A DNA stretch of 64,000 nt from Paraburkholderia sp. BCC1884 (GCF_900996225.1 NZ_CAAJGL010000055.1:1-64000), one strand, 5' to 3'. Positions 48,963 through 58,564 are shown, counted from the stretch's first letter. Notes: generated by a model not told the origin, from the sequence alone. Made by a program: numbers and translations.

Positions 48963-49763
48963 TCAGGCCGCATAGTTCTTCAGAATGCGCAGATCCGTGA
49001 CGGTATACGACATGCCCAGCCGATACCCCTTGCCGACGCGCAGCGGGGCAATCAGATGCATCTCTTCACCGTCTACCTCGGGAATCTTCAATTCGGCTGA
49101 CCCGGACCAGACATCCACGATCGCGAGATCGTCGGTCAGGGACATCGTGAGCTCATCCACGGGCGGCTTGTTTTGACCGGCGGCGGCGAGCTGCGGAAAG
49201 TAACGGCGCATTGTAGTAGGCCGATTGAAAACGGCCGCCGGATCGGCAACGGGCTCCTCCAGTTGGACGCGAGCGGTCACCAGACGTTCTCCGTGCGCGG
49301 TGCAACTCGCGCCGAAGCGACTGCCTGCGGCCAGCGGAGCCGCTGCCGCGCTGGGTGCCGAAAAACTGCGCGTCTGGAAGACGCTTGCCAGTTTCTTCGG
49401 AAACCCCTGCGCCCAACCGCGGGCAATCGCCGCATCGTTATCGACGAAGATGTACGGGCAGTAGTTGATCGGGGTGCCCTCGAAGAGCGCTTCGACCATG
49501 ACGAAGGCTTCGCGATACTGATAGCGCGCGGGGTCCGTCAACTCGTCGTTCGAGCCCGTGAACTGCCAGTCCAGAAACCACAGGAAGCAGCGCCCATCCG
49601 ACTTCTCATCGAGCGTGACGCCCGGCGGCAGGAGCGCGGCGAGCGCCTGTTTGTCGGCCCAATATTCAACGACGAGGCAGTCGCTGGAATAGTGCCACGG
49701 CGGCATCGTCGCCAATGCGGACTTGCCCTGCGGAGTGACAGGAACTGAGAAAGCCTTTGCCAT
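48963..49763 (-). CDS. acetoacetate decarboxylase family protein
   Basis: A 266-residue protein of the acetoacetate decarboxylase family. The beta-cone fold is recognisable in YSSDCLVVEYWADKQALAAL, LPPGVTL, YREAFVMVEALFEG, INYCPYIFVDNDAAIARGW and the conserved GFPKKLA loop, whose Lys is at the site of the Schiff-base Lys of true ADC. The C-terminal part has the family LRVGKGY and TVTDLRIL. Substrate unknown; several homologues act on other keto acids or enols. It is divergent from poxB across a shared control region with a palindrome. Confidence 0.86.
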   Translation of the reverse strand: MAKAFSVPVTPQGKSALATMPPWHYSSDCLVVEYWADKQALAALLPPGVTLDEKSDGRCFLWFLDWQFTGSNDELTDPARYQYREAFVMVEALFEGTPINYCPYIFVDNDAAIARGWAQGFPKKLASVFQTRSFSAPSAAAAPLAAGSRFGASCTAHGERLVTARVQLEEPVADPAAVFNRPTTMRRYFPQLAAAGQNKPPVDELTMSLTDDLAIVDVWSGSAELKIPEVDGEEMHLIAPLRVGKGYRLGMSYTVTDLRILKNYAA

Positions 49764-49932
49764 TGTCGTTCATCCTTGATCGAGGCGGCCAGAAGTCGCC
49801 GTTCACCGGGGCTGGCTTTTGGAAAACCGCAGCGAGTCACCTCAGGGCGACCATTCGAACGTGCACGTTGGCGGGACGCCTTGCCCCTTCTGTCCATCGC
49901 CATGAATCATTATTGGCGAACGCCCTGATGCA

Positions 49933-49955
49933 TCCTATCCCCCGATCAGGGGGCC
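49933..49955. promoter_or_regulatory. palindrome TCCTATCCCCC-N5-GGGGG (site A)
   Basis: CCCCC at 49939-49943 and GGGGG at 49949-49953 flank GATCA in the divergent region between the acetoacetate-decarboxylase-like gene and poxB. The preceding TCCTAT is shared exactly with the site upstream of the bd oxidase operon. Because neither strand ends a gene here, it is not a terminator; an operator is the simplest reading (inference). Confidence 0.55.
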
Positions 49956-50186
49956 AACAGCGGCTTCGAACGCCACCTTGCGTGTCGCGTCTCTGCAAGA
50001 TTCGACTCTGGCGCACTCCCCCGTTTGGGTGAGCCCCGAACGAGGGATTGAGCGGCCTGTTTCGACACTCCACACTGCACCCCTCGGTGAGTGGCGCTTA
50101 TTGGCGGCGCCCGCTCGCCACCAGCAAGCGCCATGTCTCCACCGACAGCGGCGCATTCGCCAAACCCTCCCCCGGATAGAGTCACC

Positions 50187-51896
50187 ATGAGCAAGAAAGT
50201 CGCGGAAGTCATCGTCGAGGTTCTCGAGCAGGCCGGTGTTAGCCGCTGCTATGGAATCGTCGGCGATACCCTGAATCTCATTGCTGAACACCTCGATAAA
50301 AGCACGATCGACTGGGTTCACGTTCGCCATGAGGAGGCCGCCGCATTTGCAGCCGGTGCGGAATCCCTTCTGACCGGTCAACTGACCGCTTGCGCCGGCA
50401 GTTGCGGACCGGGCAGTCTGCACTTTATCAACGGACTCTACGAAGCAAACCGTAACCGCTCGCCCGTGGTCGTGATTGCAAGCCAGGTGGCCATGACCGA
50501 AATTGGCTTCGAGTTCATTCAGGAAGTCGATTTCCAGAATGTATTCAAAGAATGCTCCGTGTTCTGCGAAATGATCCTCACGCCGGATCAGGCGCGCCGC
50601 AAAGCCGTCATGGCATGCCAGGCCGCACTGGCCAAACGCGGTGTCGCGGTACTGATCGTGCCCGTCGATATCTCGCATGGCGAGTTGCATGACGACCCGC
50701 CGTATCGGGTCCATCACAGCCGACCGACGATTCGCCCGAATGATCACGAGATCGCGGAAATCGCCCGTCTGCTCAATAGCGGCGAGAAAGTGTCGATCTA
50801 CGCGGGCGCGGGCAGCCAGGACGCACTCGAAGAAATCAAGGCCGTCGCCGGGAAACTTTGCGCGCCGATGGCGCATACGTCGCGTGCAAAGAGCTTCCTC
50901 GAATACGACAATCCCTTCAATGTCGGCATGACTGGGATTCTCGGGAGTGAGGCCGGTTATCGCGCAGTGCTGGACTGCGATACGCTGCTTCTGCTCGGTG
51001 CCGACTTCGCGTGGAAACAGTTCTATCCTGACCACGCACGGATCATCCAGATCGACACCGACCCGACCCATCTCGGTAGACGCCACCCGGTCACGCTCGG
51101 CGCGGTCGGTGATATCCGGCCCACGCTGCAGGCGCTACTCCCGCACCTCGAACAGAAATCCGACGCGTCGTTCCTCAACTCGTCGCTCGCGCTCTATGAA
51201 GAGTCGATGGACAAATGGGCCAGGCAGCTTCATCCGGGTCACGGCGACAGCATCCCGGCCTCGTGGCTGACCTCCGTGATCGACACTCACGCGGACGACG
51301 ACGCGTTGATCGCAGCCGACGACGGCTCACCCATCGTCTGGGCGCTGCGATTCTCCCATTCGAACGGCAAGCGGCGTCTGTTCGGCAGTCTGCTGCACGG
51401 CACGATGGCGAGTGCCCTGCCCAGTGCATTAGGGCTCGCGAAGGCCGCACCGGAGCGTCAGGTGATTGCCTTGTGCGGAGACGGTGGCCTGTCCATGCTG
51501 TTCGGCGAACTGATGACGACGATTCAGGAGAAGGTGCCGGTCAAGATCTGTGTGTACGACAACAGCAAGCTCGGTTTCGTCGAGATCGAACAGAAGTCGG
51601 AGGGCATGCTCGATACGTTCACCAAACTGACGAATCCCGACTTTGGCAAGGTGGCCGAGGCGATGGGTCTGTGGGGCCGCACAGTGCGCAACGCCTCGGA
51701 ACTTGAAGGCGCCGTCGAAGACTGGCTGGCGCAGCCGGGGCCGGCGCTGCTCAACGTGTTGGTCAATCCGCTGGAACTGGTCACGCCGCCGAAGATCGAA
51801 TTCAAGCCTGCGCTCGGCATGGCTTTGTATTCCGTGCGTGCCTTTCTTAACGGCCGGGGCGCCGACGTACTCGAAATGATCCGCGAAAATATCTAG
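50187..51896 (+). CDS. poxB: PoxB-like pyruvate:quinone oxidoreductase
   Basis: A 569-residue ThDP/FAD enzyme, close in length to E. coli PoxB (572). The Pyr domain has the catalytic Glu in VRHEEAAAFAAGAESLLTGQ; a central FAD-binding domain contains AGAGSQDALEEI, TGILGSEAGY and LLLLGADFAW; the PP domain has LCGDGGLSMLFGELMT and the Asn of YDNSKLGF. PoxB oxidises pyruvate to acetate and CO2 and passes electrons to ubiquinone at the membrane; a C-terminal tail after ALGMALYSVRAF fits the lipid-binding end. Start at 50187 follows CCCCCGGATAGAG. It is divergent from the ADC-like gene, and a bd oxidase is encoded nearby. Confidence 0.87.
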   Translation: MSKKVAEVIVEVLEQAGVSRCYGIVGDTLNLIAEHLDKSTIDWVHVRHEEAAAFAAGAESLLTGQLTACAGSCGPGSLHFINGLYEANRNRSPVVVIASQVAMTEIGFEFIQEVDFQNVFKECSVFCEMILTPDQARRKAVMACQAALAKRGVAVLIVPVDISHGELHDDPPYRVHHSRPTIRPNDHEIAEIARLLNSGEKVSIYAGAGSQDALEEIKAVAGKLCAPMAHTSRAKSFLEYDNPFNVGMTGILGSEAGYRAVLDCDTLLLLGADFAWKQFYPDHARIIQIDTDPTHLGRRHPVTLGAVGDIRPTLQALLPHLEQKSDASFLNSSLALYEESMDKWARQLHPGHGDSIPASWLTSVIDTHADDDALIAADDGSPIVWALRFSHSNGKRRLFGSLLHGTMASALPSALGLAKAAPERQVIALCGDGGLSMLFGELMTTIQEKVPVKICVYDNSKLGFVEIEQKSEGMLDTFTKLTNPDFGKVAEAMGLWGRTVRNASELEGAVEDWLAQPGPALLNVLVNPLELVTPPKIEFKPALGMALYSVRAFLNGRGADVLEMIRENI

Positions 51897-51917
51897 CGTT
51901 AAAGCGAGATCAAACCC

Positions 51918-51954
51918 GCGAATCCACGAGCCGGCTTTGCGCTCCTGGATTCGC
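51918..51954. terminator. inverted repeat between convergent genes
   Basis: A 9-bp perfect stem GCGAATCCA / TGGATTCGC with a 19-base loop lies between poxB and the convergent LysR gene. No T-tract follows, so it is a possible bidirectional terminator. Confidence 0.5.
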
Positions 51955-52019
51955 CTCGACGCCATGGAAAATCCGCTGCCGCGATACAGCGGCGGCTCCG
52001 CATGACTGGATCGATCGAA

Positions 52020-52946
52020 TCAGGCGCCGGTCCTGAGTTCAGGCGACCGGCTATGATCGAGTGCGAGAAAGTACTCGCGCAGATGTGCGCAGAGCTTCTG
52101 CACCGACGGCGTCAATTGCCGCCAGTGCGGACAGATGAGACTCAGCGGCGACAACTTCCCCTCTATTTCGGGGAGAACAACTTCGAGTCGCCCGGCAAAG
52201 ACGTCCTCTGCGACGTCCAATTCCGATTTGTATCCTATCCCCTGCCCTGCAACGGCCCAACGCCGTACGACGTCCGCATCGTTTGCCACCAGCGGGCCCG
52301 ATACATCGATCCATTTGCGCCCCTCGCCGTCGGGGAATTCCCAGCGATCGTAGGGGCGGCCACTCAGCATATAGATCAGGCAGTCATGCTCGCAGAGTTC
52401 TTCAAGCGAGCCTGGCCTGCCGTGCGCGTCGAGATACGCCGGCGACGCGAACAGTACGCGCCGGTTTCGAGGCACGATGGGTAGAGAAACGAAACTGGCG
52501 TCTTCGAGAATTCCGTAACGTAAGGCGATATCGGCGGGCTCCCGAAAAACATCCGTGAGCTGATCCGATAGAAAGAGTCGCAGTTCGAGTCCTGGGTGTT
52601 CGAGCCGAAAGTCGGTGAATGGCTTGAGAAGAACGTTTCTTCCCAGATCGGACGGCGCCGTGATCTGGAGCACGCCGCTGAAGTCGACGTCCTGTAGACG
52701 AAGATTCTCCTGACCTTCGCGCAATGCCGATAGCGCGCGCTCTGCAAAAGGTAGATATCGTTCGCCATCCGCTGTCAGCCGCAGGCTGCGTGTCGATCGG
52801 GCAAACAGCCGAATGCCGAGCTCCATCTCCAGCCGCTTGATACTCGCGCTGATTTGCGCCGGAAGGACATCCATCTCGCGGGCTGCATTCGAAAAGCTCC
52901 CGGTCGCCGCCGAGCGGACAAAAGCAGTGAGATCGTCAAAGCGCAT
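52020..52946 (-). CDS. LysR-family transcriptional regulator
   Basis: A 308-residue LTTR. The N-terminal winged HTH reads MRFDDLTAFVRSAATGSFS, then REMDVLPAQISASIKRLEME and LFARSTRSLRLTADGERYL. The effector domain (about 90-290) is of the CrgA/AaeR-type subgroup (FREPADIALRYGILEDASFV, GQGIGYKSELDVAEDVFAGR). Start at 52946 rather than 52976 gives the usual N-terminus. The inducer is unknown. It is divergent from the regulator at 53264 across about 320 bases. Confidence 0.9.
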   Translation of the reverse strand: MRFDDLTAFVRSAATGSFSNAAREMDVLPAQISASIKRLEMELGIRLFARSTRSLRLTADGERYLPFAERALSALREGQENLRLQDVDFSGVLQITAPSDLGRNVLLKPFTDFRLEHPGLELRLFLSDQLTDVFREPADIALRYGILEDASFVSLPIVPRNRRVLFASPAYLDAHGRPGSLEELCEHDCLIYMLSGRPYDRWEFPDGEGRKWIDVSGPLVANDADVVRRWAVAGQGIGYKSELDVAEDVFAGRLEVVLPEIEGKLSPLSLICPHWRQLTPSVQKLCAHLREYFLALDHSRSPELRTGA

Positions 52947-53263
52947 TATTTCGGTCCGGCCTCGGTTGCGTGTCAATTACAGAAACCTTTCGCGAAGGCT
53001 GATCTTCGTTGATCCAATGAAACTGCTGCACGATTTCGCTACTTAAAAAACAGCCAGGCACTCTGTAGCATCGAGGGCAATCAGCACGATTCCAATGGAG
53101 ATATCGACGCTCGATCGGGCACTGCGCAAACCCGCATTCTATCGCCGTTTTTCGCCGGCTTTTGCATTCAGGGACCCGGCCTGGCGTTGTCTCGTCCCGA
53201 CGAAACAAACGACGCCAATCAGCGCGCCCGTCAATTCAAAATGTCCTGGATCGGAGAACCTGA

Positions 53264-54913
53264 GTGATAGCCTTCGCCACCTTCCGTCTGGATAGCGAAA
53301 ACCGATGCGTCTGGCGCTTCTCCGATGACGGCCCCGATTGCCGGTTGCCACTCACCCCGCGTGCATTCGATATGCTGCAATATCTGGCGGATCGTGCCGG
53401 ACGGCTCGTCACGCACGATGAACTGCTGGATGCCTTGTGGCAGGGCCGGGCTGTGCAACCGGAAGTGTTGAAGACCCATGTCCTGTCCATCCGCACAACG
53501 TTAGGCGACGATCCCCGTTCGCCCCGTTTCATCGAAACCCATCGCGGGCGCGGCTACCGTTTTATTGCCCCCCTTCGAGCCACGCCGGCGCGCGGCGCTC
53601 TCCCCGCTGCGCCAGGCGCACAGAACACGTTCGTTGGTCGGACCTCGCAATTAGAACGCCTGACCGGCCTGCTCGACGAAGTTCGTCAAGGTGCAACCCG
53701 CATCGTGTTTGTTTCCGGTGAACAGGGAATCGGCAAGACGGAACTGGTCACACGCTTTCTCAATACGCTGGCCGACGACACAACGGTTCTGACGTCCATT
53801 GGTCGTTGCATCGAGGGCTACGGCGGAATGGAGAACTACTACCCCGTGCTCGGTGCGCTGACGAAACTCGTCCGTGGGCCAGCCGGGCCGCTCGTCGCAC
53901 GAACCCTTGCAGCGGTTGCGCCGACCTGGGCTTTCCAGATGGCCGGCTCGCTGCCGCGAGAATGCCAGCGGGACCCGACTTATCAAACCGGGGCCGGCGC
54001 GAGCGAGCGCATGCTGCGTGAAATCTGCGGGTTTTTCGACGAGTTGACCCGGCAGCGTCCCCTGGTGTTGGTACTCGAGGACCTGCATCAGTCCGATTAC
54101 CTGAGTGTCGACATGCTCTCTGCGCTCGCGCGTCAGCGTGGCGAGTCGCCTCTCATGATCATCGCGACGTACTGCGCCGAAGAAGCGGCCATGCTCAGGC
54201 ATCCGTTACCGGTCCTCAACATGGAATTGCGACTCAAAGGCCTGTGTCACGACATCGTACTGGAGCCGTTGAGCGAAATCGCCGTCGCCGACTATCTTAG
54301 CGTTGGTGCGCAAGCGCCGGACGGCGCTACGGCGCAAGGCCTCGCCACACTCCTACGCGAGAGAACCGGTGGCAACCCGCTTTTCATGGCCGCTACACTG
54401 GATCAGCTTGCCGCGCTGGCAATGGCGCGGCTCGCACCCGATGGCTGGCGCCTCGATTGCCTGCCGCACAACGCGCGGCTTGCGCTCCCGACCGCGTTGG
54501 GCCAGGTCATCGAGCATCGCATCCGACGCCTGAGCGCCGTGCAGCAGCGCATTCTCGAGATCGCCAGCGTGGCAGGACAGACCTTCAGTGCGGCGAGTGT
54601 CGCAGCTGCCGCTGATATGTCGCACACGGAGGTCGAGCATATCTGCGAGGTTCTGTGTGCACAGGAGAGCTTTATTCGACGTGACGCTCATTCGTCGCCG
54701 GCACATCACCTCGATTCCGGCAGCTACCGGTTTCGCCATGTGATGTACCGGCAAGCGCTGTACGAAAGGCTCGGACTGCTCCGCGCAGCGAGCCTGCAAA
54801 CCCGCATGGCCGAAACACCCGAAGCGCCCACACCGATCGATGAGAGTGAGATCGACCCAACGCCCGGCTTGCGCATCGCAGGGGCGAATGGGCTCAACCG
54901 GAACCTTCACTAA
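53264..54913 (+). CDS. winged-helix/AAA ATPase regulator, short form
   Basis: A 549-residue regulator with the same order as the 1034-residue protein: winged helix (LPLTPRAFDMLQYLADRAGR, EVLKTHVLSIRTTLGDD, FIETHRGRGYRFIAPL), then a STAND ATPase (FVGRTSQLERLTGLLDE, Walker A VSGEQGIGKTELVTRFL, Walker B LVLVLEDLHQSDYLSVD). It ends shortly after YERLGLLRAASLQTRM, where its paralogue continues with 480 residues of TPR-like helices. The tail (NGLNRNLH) is short and no decayed TPR sequence follows. Either the TPR part was lost or this is a natural short form. GTG start with GGAGAACCTGA upstream. Confidence 0.86.
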   Translation: MIAFATFRLDSENRCVWRFSDDGPDCRLPLTPRAFDMLQYLADRAGRLVTHDELLDALWQGRAVQPEVLKTHVLSIRTTLGDDPRSPRFIETHRGRGYRFIAPLRATPARGALPAAPGAQNTFVGRTSQLERLTGLLDEVRQGATRIVFVSGEQGIGKTELVTRFLNTLADDTTVLTSIGRCIEGYGGMENYYPVLGALTKLVRGPAGPLVARTLAAVAPTWAFQMAGSLPRECQRDPTYQTGAGASERMLREICGFFDELTRQRPLVLVLEDLHQSDYLSVDMLSALARQRGESPLMIIATYCAEEAAMLRHPLPVLNMELRLKGLCHDIVLEPLSEIAVADYLSVGAQAPDGATAQGLATLLRERTGGNPLFMAATLDQLAALAMARLAPDGWRLDCLPHNARLALPTALGQVIEHRIRRLSAVQQRILEIASVAGQTFSAASVAAAADMSHTEVEHICEVLCAQESFIRRDAHSSPAHHLDSGSYRFRHVMYRQALYERLGLLRAASLQTRMAETPEAPTPIDESEIDPTPGLRIAGANGLNRNLH

Positions 54914-54964
54914 CGACGTGGTCTCGCACCTTGCATCCAGCGCATATCGACGGCCCGCCGCCCT

Positions 54965-55963
54965 TCAGGACTGATGCTGCCAGCGCTGCGCACTCATGCC
55001 ATAGACGACGCCGCGCACCCGATTCAGGTTACCGAGCGGACGGAACAGCGGTGGTGCATTCCATGGATTGAACGCCATCGCGTCGACTTCTTGCGCAGCC
55101 CTTATGCCTTCTTCGTCATCGATGTTCTGGCGAGGTATATGCAACGTTGCGATCTCGACCGGTGCAGATATCTCTTCTCGCCATTGCACGCCGGCATCCT
55201 CGATCGGTGTCTTCTCTTCATCGACGAAACGCTGAACCGCAAGGCGGAAACTAACCGGAGCGACAATAAGGCGATTCGACAACTCTTTATGCAGATCATC
55301 CGACGCCTCGTCTGCGGCAGCGACGGCGCTGTGGGAGTGCGCCGGCCGAAGATCGAACCGGACCGCCGCTTCGCCCCACAGAACCGCTCCCCGGCTCCAG
55401 AAACGTTGCATCGCCAGGCTCGTGCACGGACGCGCCCCTTGCTGAATGTTGTCGAGCATGCGTTTTGTCTCGGCTTCTCCGAACCTCGATAACAGACGCT
55501 CCTTGAACGTCTCCCGCGGACCTTGCGCAAGCGAAGCAAAATCGACGAATTGCCGCGCATTGCGTGCGTGCGAGACTGGAAAGCTTGTTAGAAGGAAGTC
55601 ATGGATCGCGGTTTCATCGAGCGTCATCTTCAAGGCGATCCCGCGCATATCGGGAGCCGAGTCCGGTTGTGGAATCGCACTGGCGTTGGAGAAGCGCACC
55701 GCCACCGGAATCGTCGCGCCCGGCTGAAAATGCAACACACGGAACGCTTCGGGAATGCTGTCGTCTACGATCAACGAAGCATTGGTGACGCCGACCACCA
55801 TCTTCGAATGAAGCGTGCGGTCGTACCGGGTCTTTCCAGACTTAACCATATTGTTCTGTTGAATCTCAAGCATCTTCGCCGCCAGATCGAGAAAGATCTG
55901 TTTTTCCGCTTCCGGCGATCCACCGTCGTACACTTCTCTCCACGCTTGCATGCGAATCTCCAT
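54965..55963 (-). CDS. catalase-family (heme peroxidase) protein
   Basis: A 332-residue protein of the catalase superfamily, shorter than classical catalases (480 or more) and similar to SrpA-like and other mini-catalases. Visible: RTLHSKMVVGVTNASL with the distal-side His, VAVRFSNASAIPQPDSAPDM (the catalase RFS-x-N core) and RGIALKMTL. The ending MSAQRW replaces the usual heme-binding Tyr helix R-x-x-Y; I cannot locate a clear proximal Tyr. It may be a heme-dependent peroxidase or lipid-modifying enzyme. It precedes the bd oxidase genes downstream on the same strand, with a gap of 15 bases to the DUF2474 gene. Confidence 0.78.
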   Translation of the reverse strand: MEIRMQAWREVYDGGSPEAEKQIFLDLAAKMLEIQQNNMVKSGKTRYDRTLHSKMVVGVTNASLIVDDSIPEAFRVLHFQPGATIPVAVRFSNASAIPQPDSAPDMRGIALKMTLDETAIHDFLLTSFPVSHARNARQFVDFASLAQGPRETFKERLLSRFGEAETKRMLDNIQQGARPCTSLAMQRFWSRGAVLWGEAAVRFDLRPAHSHSAVAAADEASDDLHKELSNRLIVAPVSFRLAVQRFVDEEKTPIEDAGVQWREEISAPVEIATLHIPRQNIDDEEGIRAAQEVDAMAFNPWNAPPLFRPLGNLNRVRGVVYGMSAQRWQHQS

Positions 55964-55978
55964 TTTCCATAACTACGA

Positions 55979-56122
55979 TCAGTGACGCATCGCCAAGGCA
56001 ATCAGAACGTGAAAGGGAAGCACCAGCAGCGCCGTGCCCGCAACCCCAGATAACCATAAGAGCACAAACCATCCCGCACCTTTGCCGGACGAGACAAGCC
56101 TGCGGATTGCAGTTTTCTGCAT
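55979..56122 (-). CDS. DUF2474 small subunit of bd-type oxidase
   Basis: A 47-residue protein that was too short to be obvious: MQKTAIRRLVSSGKGAGWFV, followed by a single membrane segment LLWLSGVAGTALLVLPFHVLIA (about residues 21-42). Size, position directly after cydB and the single hydrophobic helix match DUF2474, the small accessory peptide (CydX-like) of cyanide-insensitive bd oxidases. It lies 32 bases after the cydB stop. Confidence 0.75.
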   Translation of the reverse strand: MQKTAIRRLVSSGKGAGWFVLLWLSGVAGTALLVLPFHVLIALAMRH

Positions 56123-56154
56123 GGTTGTGTCGATGTGAAGAATCGATCGGCGCT

Positions 56155-57162
56155 TTAGTGGTAGCCCGACTCACCGCCCCTCAGCTTGCCTTTGAACACC
56201 CGGTACTGCATCGCGTTGTACACCAGGATGATCGGCAGCACGATCGCAGTGCCCACCAGCGCGAACAGCTGGCTCGCGTGACTCGACGATGCTTCCCAGA
56301 TCGTCAGCGAAGGCGGCACGATATTCGGCCAGATGCTGATCAGCAAACCGCTATAGCCGAGAAAGCACACGACCAGCGCCAACACGAAAGGCCTCGCTTC
56401 ATGGCGCTGCTTGATGGAGCGCAGAATGCCCCATGCACAAGCGAGCACGAGAACGGGCACCGGCAGAAACCATCGAAGATCTCCAGCGCCGAACCAGCGA
56501 TGTGCAACGGCAGGCAGACCCATTGTCGTCCACAGACTGATCGCGCCGATCATGCCGAGCAGCAGCCACACGAGTACGCGCATCAATGAGCGCATGCTCC
56601 GTTGCAGATCACCCTCGGTCTTGAGGATGAGCCAGCCGCAACCGAGCGTCGCATAGGTGACGAGCACACCGATACCGCAAAAGAGGCTGAACGGCGAAAG
56701 CCAGTCGAACGGACCGCCGGCAAACCGATGGTCGACGATCCGGATACCTTGCAGCAGCGAACCCAGCACGATTCCCTGGCACAGCGCCGCCAGTGCCGAT
56801 CCACAAGTAAAGGCCAGATCCCACGCATGCCGCGTGCGCGTTGCCTTCGCACGCAGCTCGAACGCCGCGCCGCGGAATATCAGGCCGACCAGCATCAGGA
56901 TGAGAGGCAGATAGTTGGCAGGCAGCAAGGTCGAATAAACCACGGGAAATGCGCCGTAGAGCCCCGCGCCGCCGAGCACGAGAAAAGTTTCGTTGCCGTC
57001 CCACACGGGCGCAATCGTCTCGATCATGACATCGCGGTCACCTCTCGCCTCGAAGAACGGAAACAGCAGTCCGATACCCAGATCGAAGCCGTCCAGCATG
57101 ACATAGATGAACACGCCGAGTCCGATGATGGCCGCCCAAATCACGGGAAGATCGATCTGCAT
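56155..57162 (-). CDS. cydB: cytochrome bd-type quinol oxidase subunit II
   Basis: A 335-residue integral membrane protein with eight or so membrane segments. It starts MQIDLPVIWAAIIGLGVFIY and has the family phrases YVMLDGFDLGIGLLFPF, APVWDGNETFLVLGGAGLYG, FRGAAFELRAKATRTR and TYATLGCGWLILKTEGDL. This is the CioB/CydB type. With subunit I it forms the membrane oxidase that reduces O2 to water with quinol electrons. It starts 4 bases after the cydA stop. Confidence 0.95.
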   Translation of the reverse strand: MQIDLPVIWAAIIGLGVFIYVMLDGFDLGIGLLFPFFEARGDRDVMIETIAPVWDGNETFLVLGGAGLYGAFPVVYSTLLPANYLPLILMLVGLIFRGAAFELRAKATRTRHAWDLAFTCGSALAALCQGIVLGSLLQGIRIVDHRFAGGPFDWLSPFSLFCGIGVLVTYATLGCGWLILKTEGDLQRSMRSLMRVLVWLLLGMIGAISLWTTMGLPAVAHRWFGAGDLRWFLPVPVLVLACAWGILRSIKQRHEARPFVLALVVCFLGYSGLLISIWPNIVPPSLTIWEASSSHASQLFALVGTAIVLPIILVYNAMQYRVFKGKLRGGESGYH

Positions 57163-57166
57163 GAAG

Positions 57167-58564
57167 TTACTCCGTTTCCAGCGCGTCGAGCGCGCGATTG
57201 TGCAACACCGGATGTTTGCGCTGCCCTTTTCCCTCGAGATATTCTTCCGGCCCGCGTTTCATCATTCGCAGCATGTAATAGATGCCCGTGCCGAACACCG
57301 TGAAATAGACGATCACCAGAATCAGCAGCGAGACGCCTGCCTGCTGCGCGTTGATCGGAGCGACCGAATCGACGGTTCGCAACACGCCATAGACGGTCCA
57401 GGGCTGCCGGCCGACTTCGGTCGTCACCCAGCCGGCCAGCAACGCAACGAGTCCAGACGGTCCCATGCACAGCACGAACCATTGATACCAGCGGGTTTCG
57501 TAAAGACGGCCGCGTATTCGGAGCAATAGTCCAAGCAGCGCGGTCAGAAGCATCAACATGCCGAGCCCGGCCATGATGCGGAAGGTCCAGAAGATGATTG
57601 GAGAAAATGGCCTGTTTTCCGGTGCAAATTCTTTCAGGCCGCGAATCTCGCCCGTCCAGCTATGGGTCAGAATCAGACTGCCCAGATGCGGTATCTGGAG
57701 GGTGTAACGCGTGACTTCCGCGTTCATGTCCGGCAGCCCGACCAGGTTCAGCGCGGTTCCGCCCTTTTCCGTCTCCCAGAGCCCTTCTATCGCCGCGATC
57801 TTTGCCGGCTGATACTTGCGTGTGTTGAGACCGTGCGCATCGCCGACGAAAATCTGAATCGGCGTGAGCAGCAGCAGAATCCAGAGCGCCATCGAGAAGC
57901 TGCGGGCCACGGGAGCGTCGCGTCTGCCGTGAAGCAGATGCCATGCGCCACACGCGGCGACGATGAAGCCCGCAACGATGAACGCCGCGATGGTCATATG
58001 CGCGAGCCGGTAAGGAAAGGACGGATTGAAAATGATCTTGAGCCAGTCGACTGGCACGATCCTGCCATTTTCGATGGCGTATCCCTGCGGCGTCTGCATG
58101 AAGCTGTTCGATGCCAGAATCCAGAACGTCGAGATCAAAGTGCCGAGCGCGACCATGAGGGTCGCAAAGAAATGCGCTCGCGGACTCACGCGCTGCCAAC
58201 CGAACAGCATCACACCGAGAAAGCCGGCTTCCAGAAAGAACGCAGTGAGCACCTCGTAAGTCAGCAATGGCCCAGTGACATTACCCGCCACGTTCGAAAA
58301 TCCGCTCCAGTTGGTGCCGAACTCGTAAGCCATCACCACGCCTGACACGACGCCCATGCCGAAACCCACGGCGAATATCCGCGACCAGAAGGCAAACATT
58401 TCGCGGTAGGCGCGGTCGCCGGTAAACAGCCAGAGCGCTTCGAGCACGGCGAGAAAGCTGGCCATGCCGATACTGATCGCCGGAAACACGATATGGAACG
58501 ACACCGTGAAGGCGAACTGCAGTCTTGCGAGGTGGAAAGCATCGAACATGTCCATAAGCGTCAC
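57167..58564 (-). CDS. cydA: cytochrome bd-type quinol oxidase subunit I (CIO type)
   Basis: A 465-residue membrane protein with heme-ligand His in the first helix (AFHLARLQFAFTVSFHIVFP) and others in the later helices, a conserved quinol loop NSFMQTPQGY and the Glu/Arg-rich EIRGLKEFAPENRP. The Q-loop is short compared with E. coli CydA, so it is the cyanide-insensitive (CIO) type. GTG start at 58564 follows GGAGAGTGA; ATG at 58555 is an alternative. It heads the operon cydA-cydB-DUF2474, and a palindrome lies about 110 bases upstream. Confidence 0.93.
   Translation of the reverse strand: MTLMDMFDAFHLARLQFAFTVSFHIVFPAISIGMASFLAVLEALWLFTGDRAYREMFAFWSRIFAVGFGMGVVSGVVMAYEFGTNWSGFSNVAGNVTGPLLTYEVLTAFFLEAGFLGVMLFGWQRVSPRAHFFATLMVALGTLISTFWILASNSFMQTPQGYAIENGRIVPVDWLKIIFNPSFPYRLAHMTIAAFIVAGFIVAACGAWHLLHGRRDAPVARSFSMALWILLLLTPIQIFVGDAHGLNTRKYQPAKIAAIEGLWETEKGGTALNLVGLPDMNAEVTRYTLQIPHLGSLILTHSWTGEIRGLKEFAPENRPFSPIIFWTFRIMAGLGMLMLLTALLGLLLRIRGRLYETRWYQWFVLCMGPSGLVALLAGWVTTEVGRQPWTVYGVLRTVDSVAPINAQQAGVSLLILVIVYFTVFGTGIYYMLRMMKRGPEEYLEGKGQRKHPVLHNRALDALETE

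Noticed and set aside
56602..57303. 233-codon plus-strand frame inside cydB
   Set aside because: Antisense to a textbook membrane subunit; composition is Arg/Gln/Glu-rich, typical of antisense to membrane codons.
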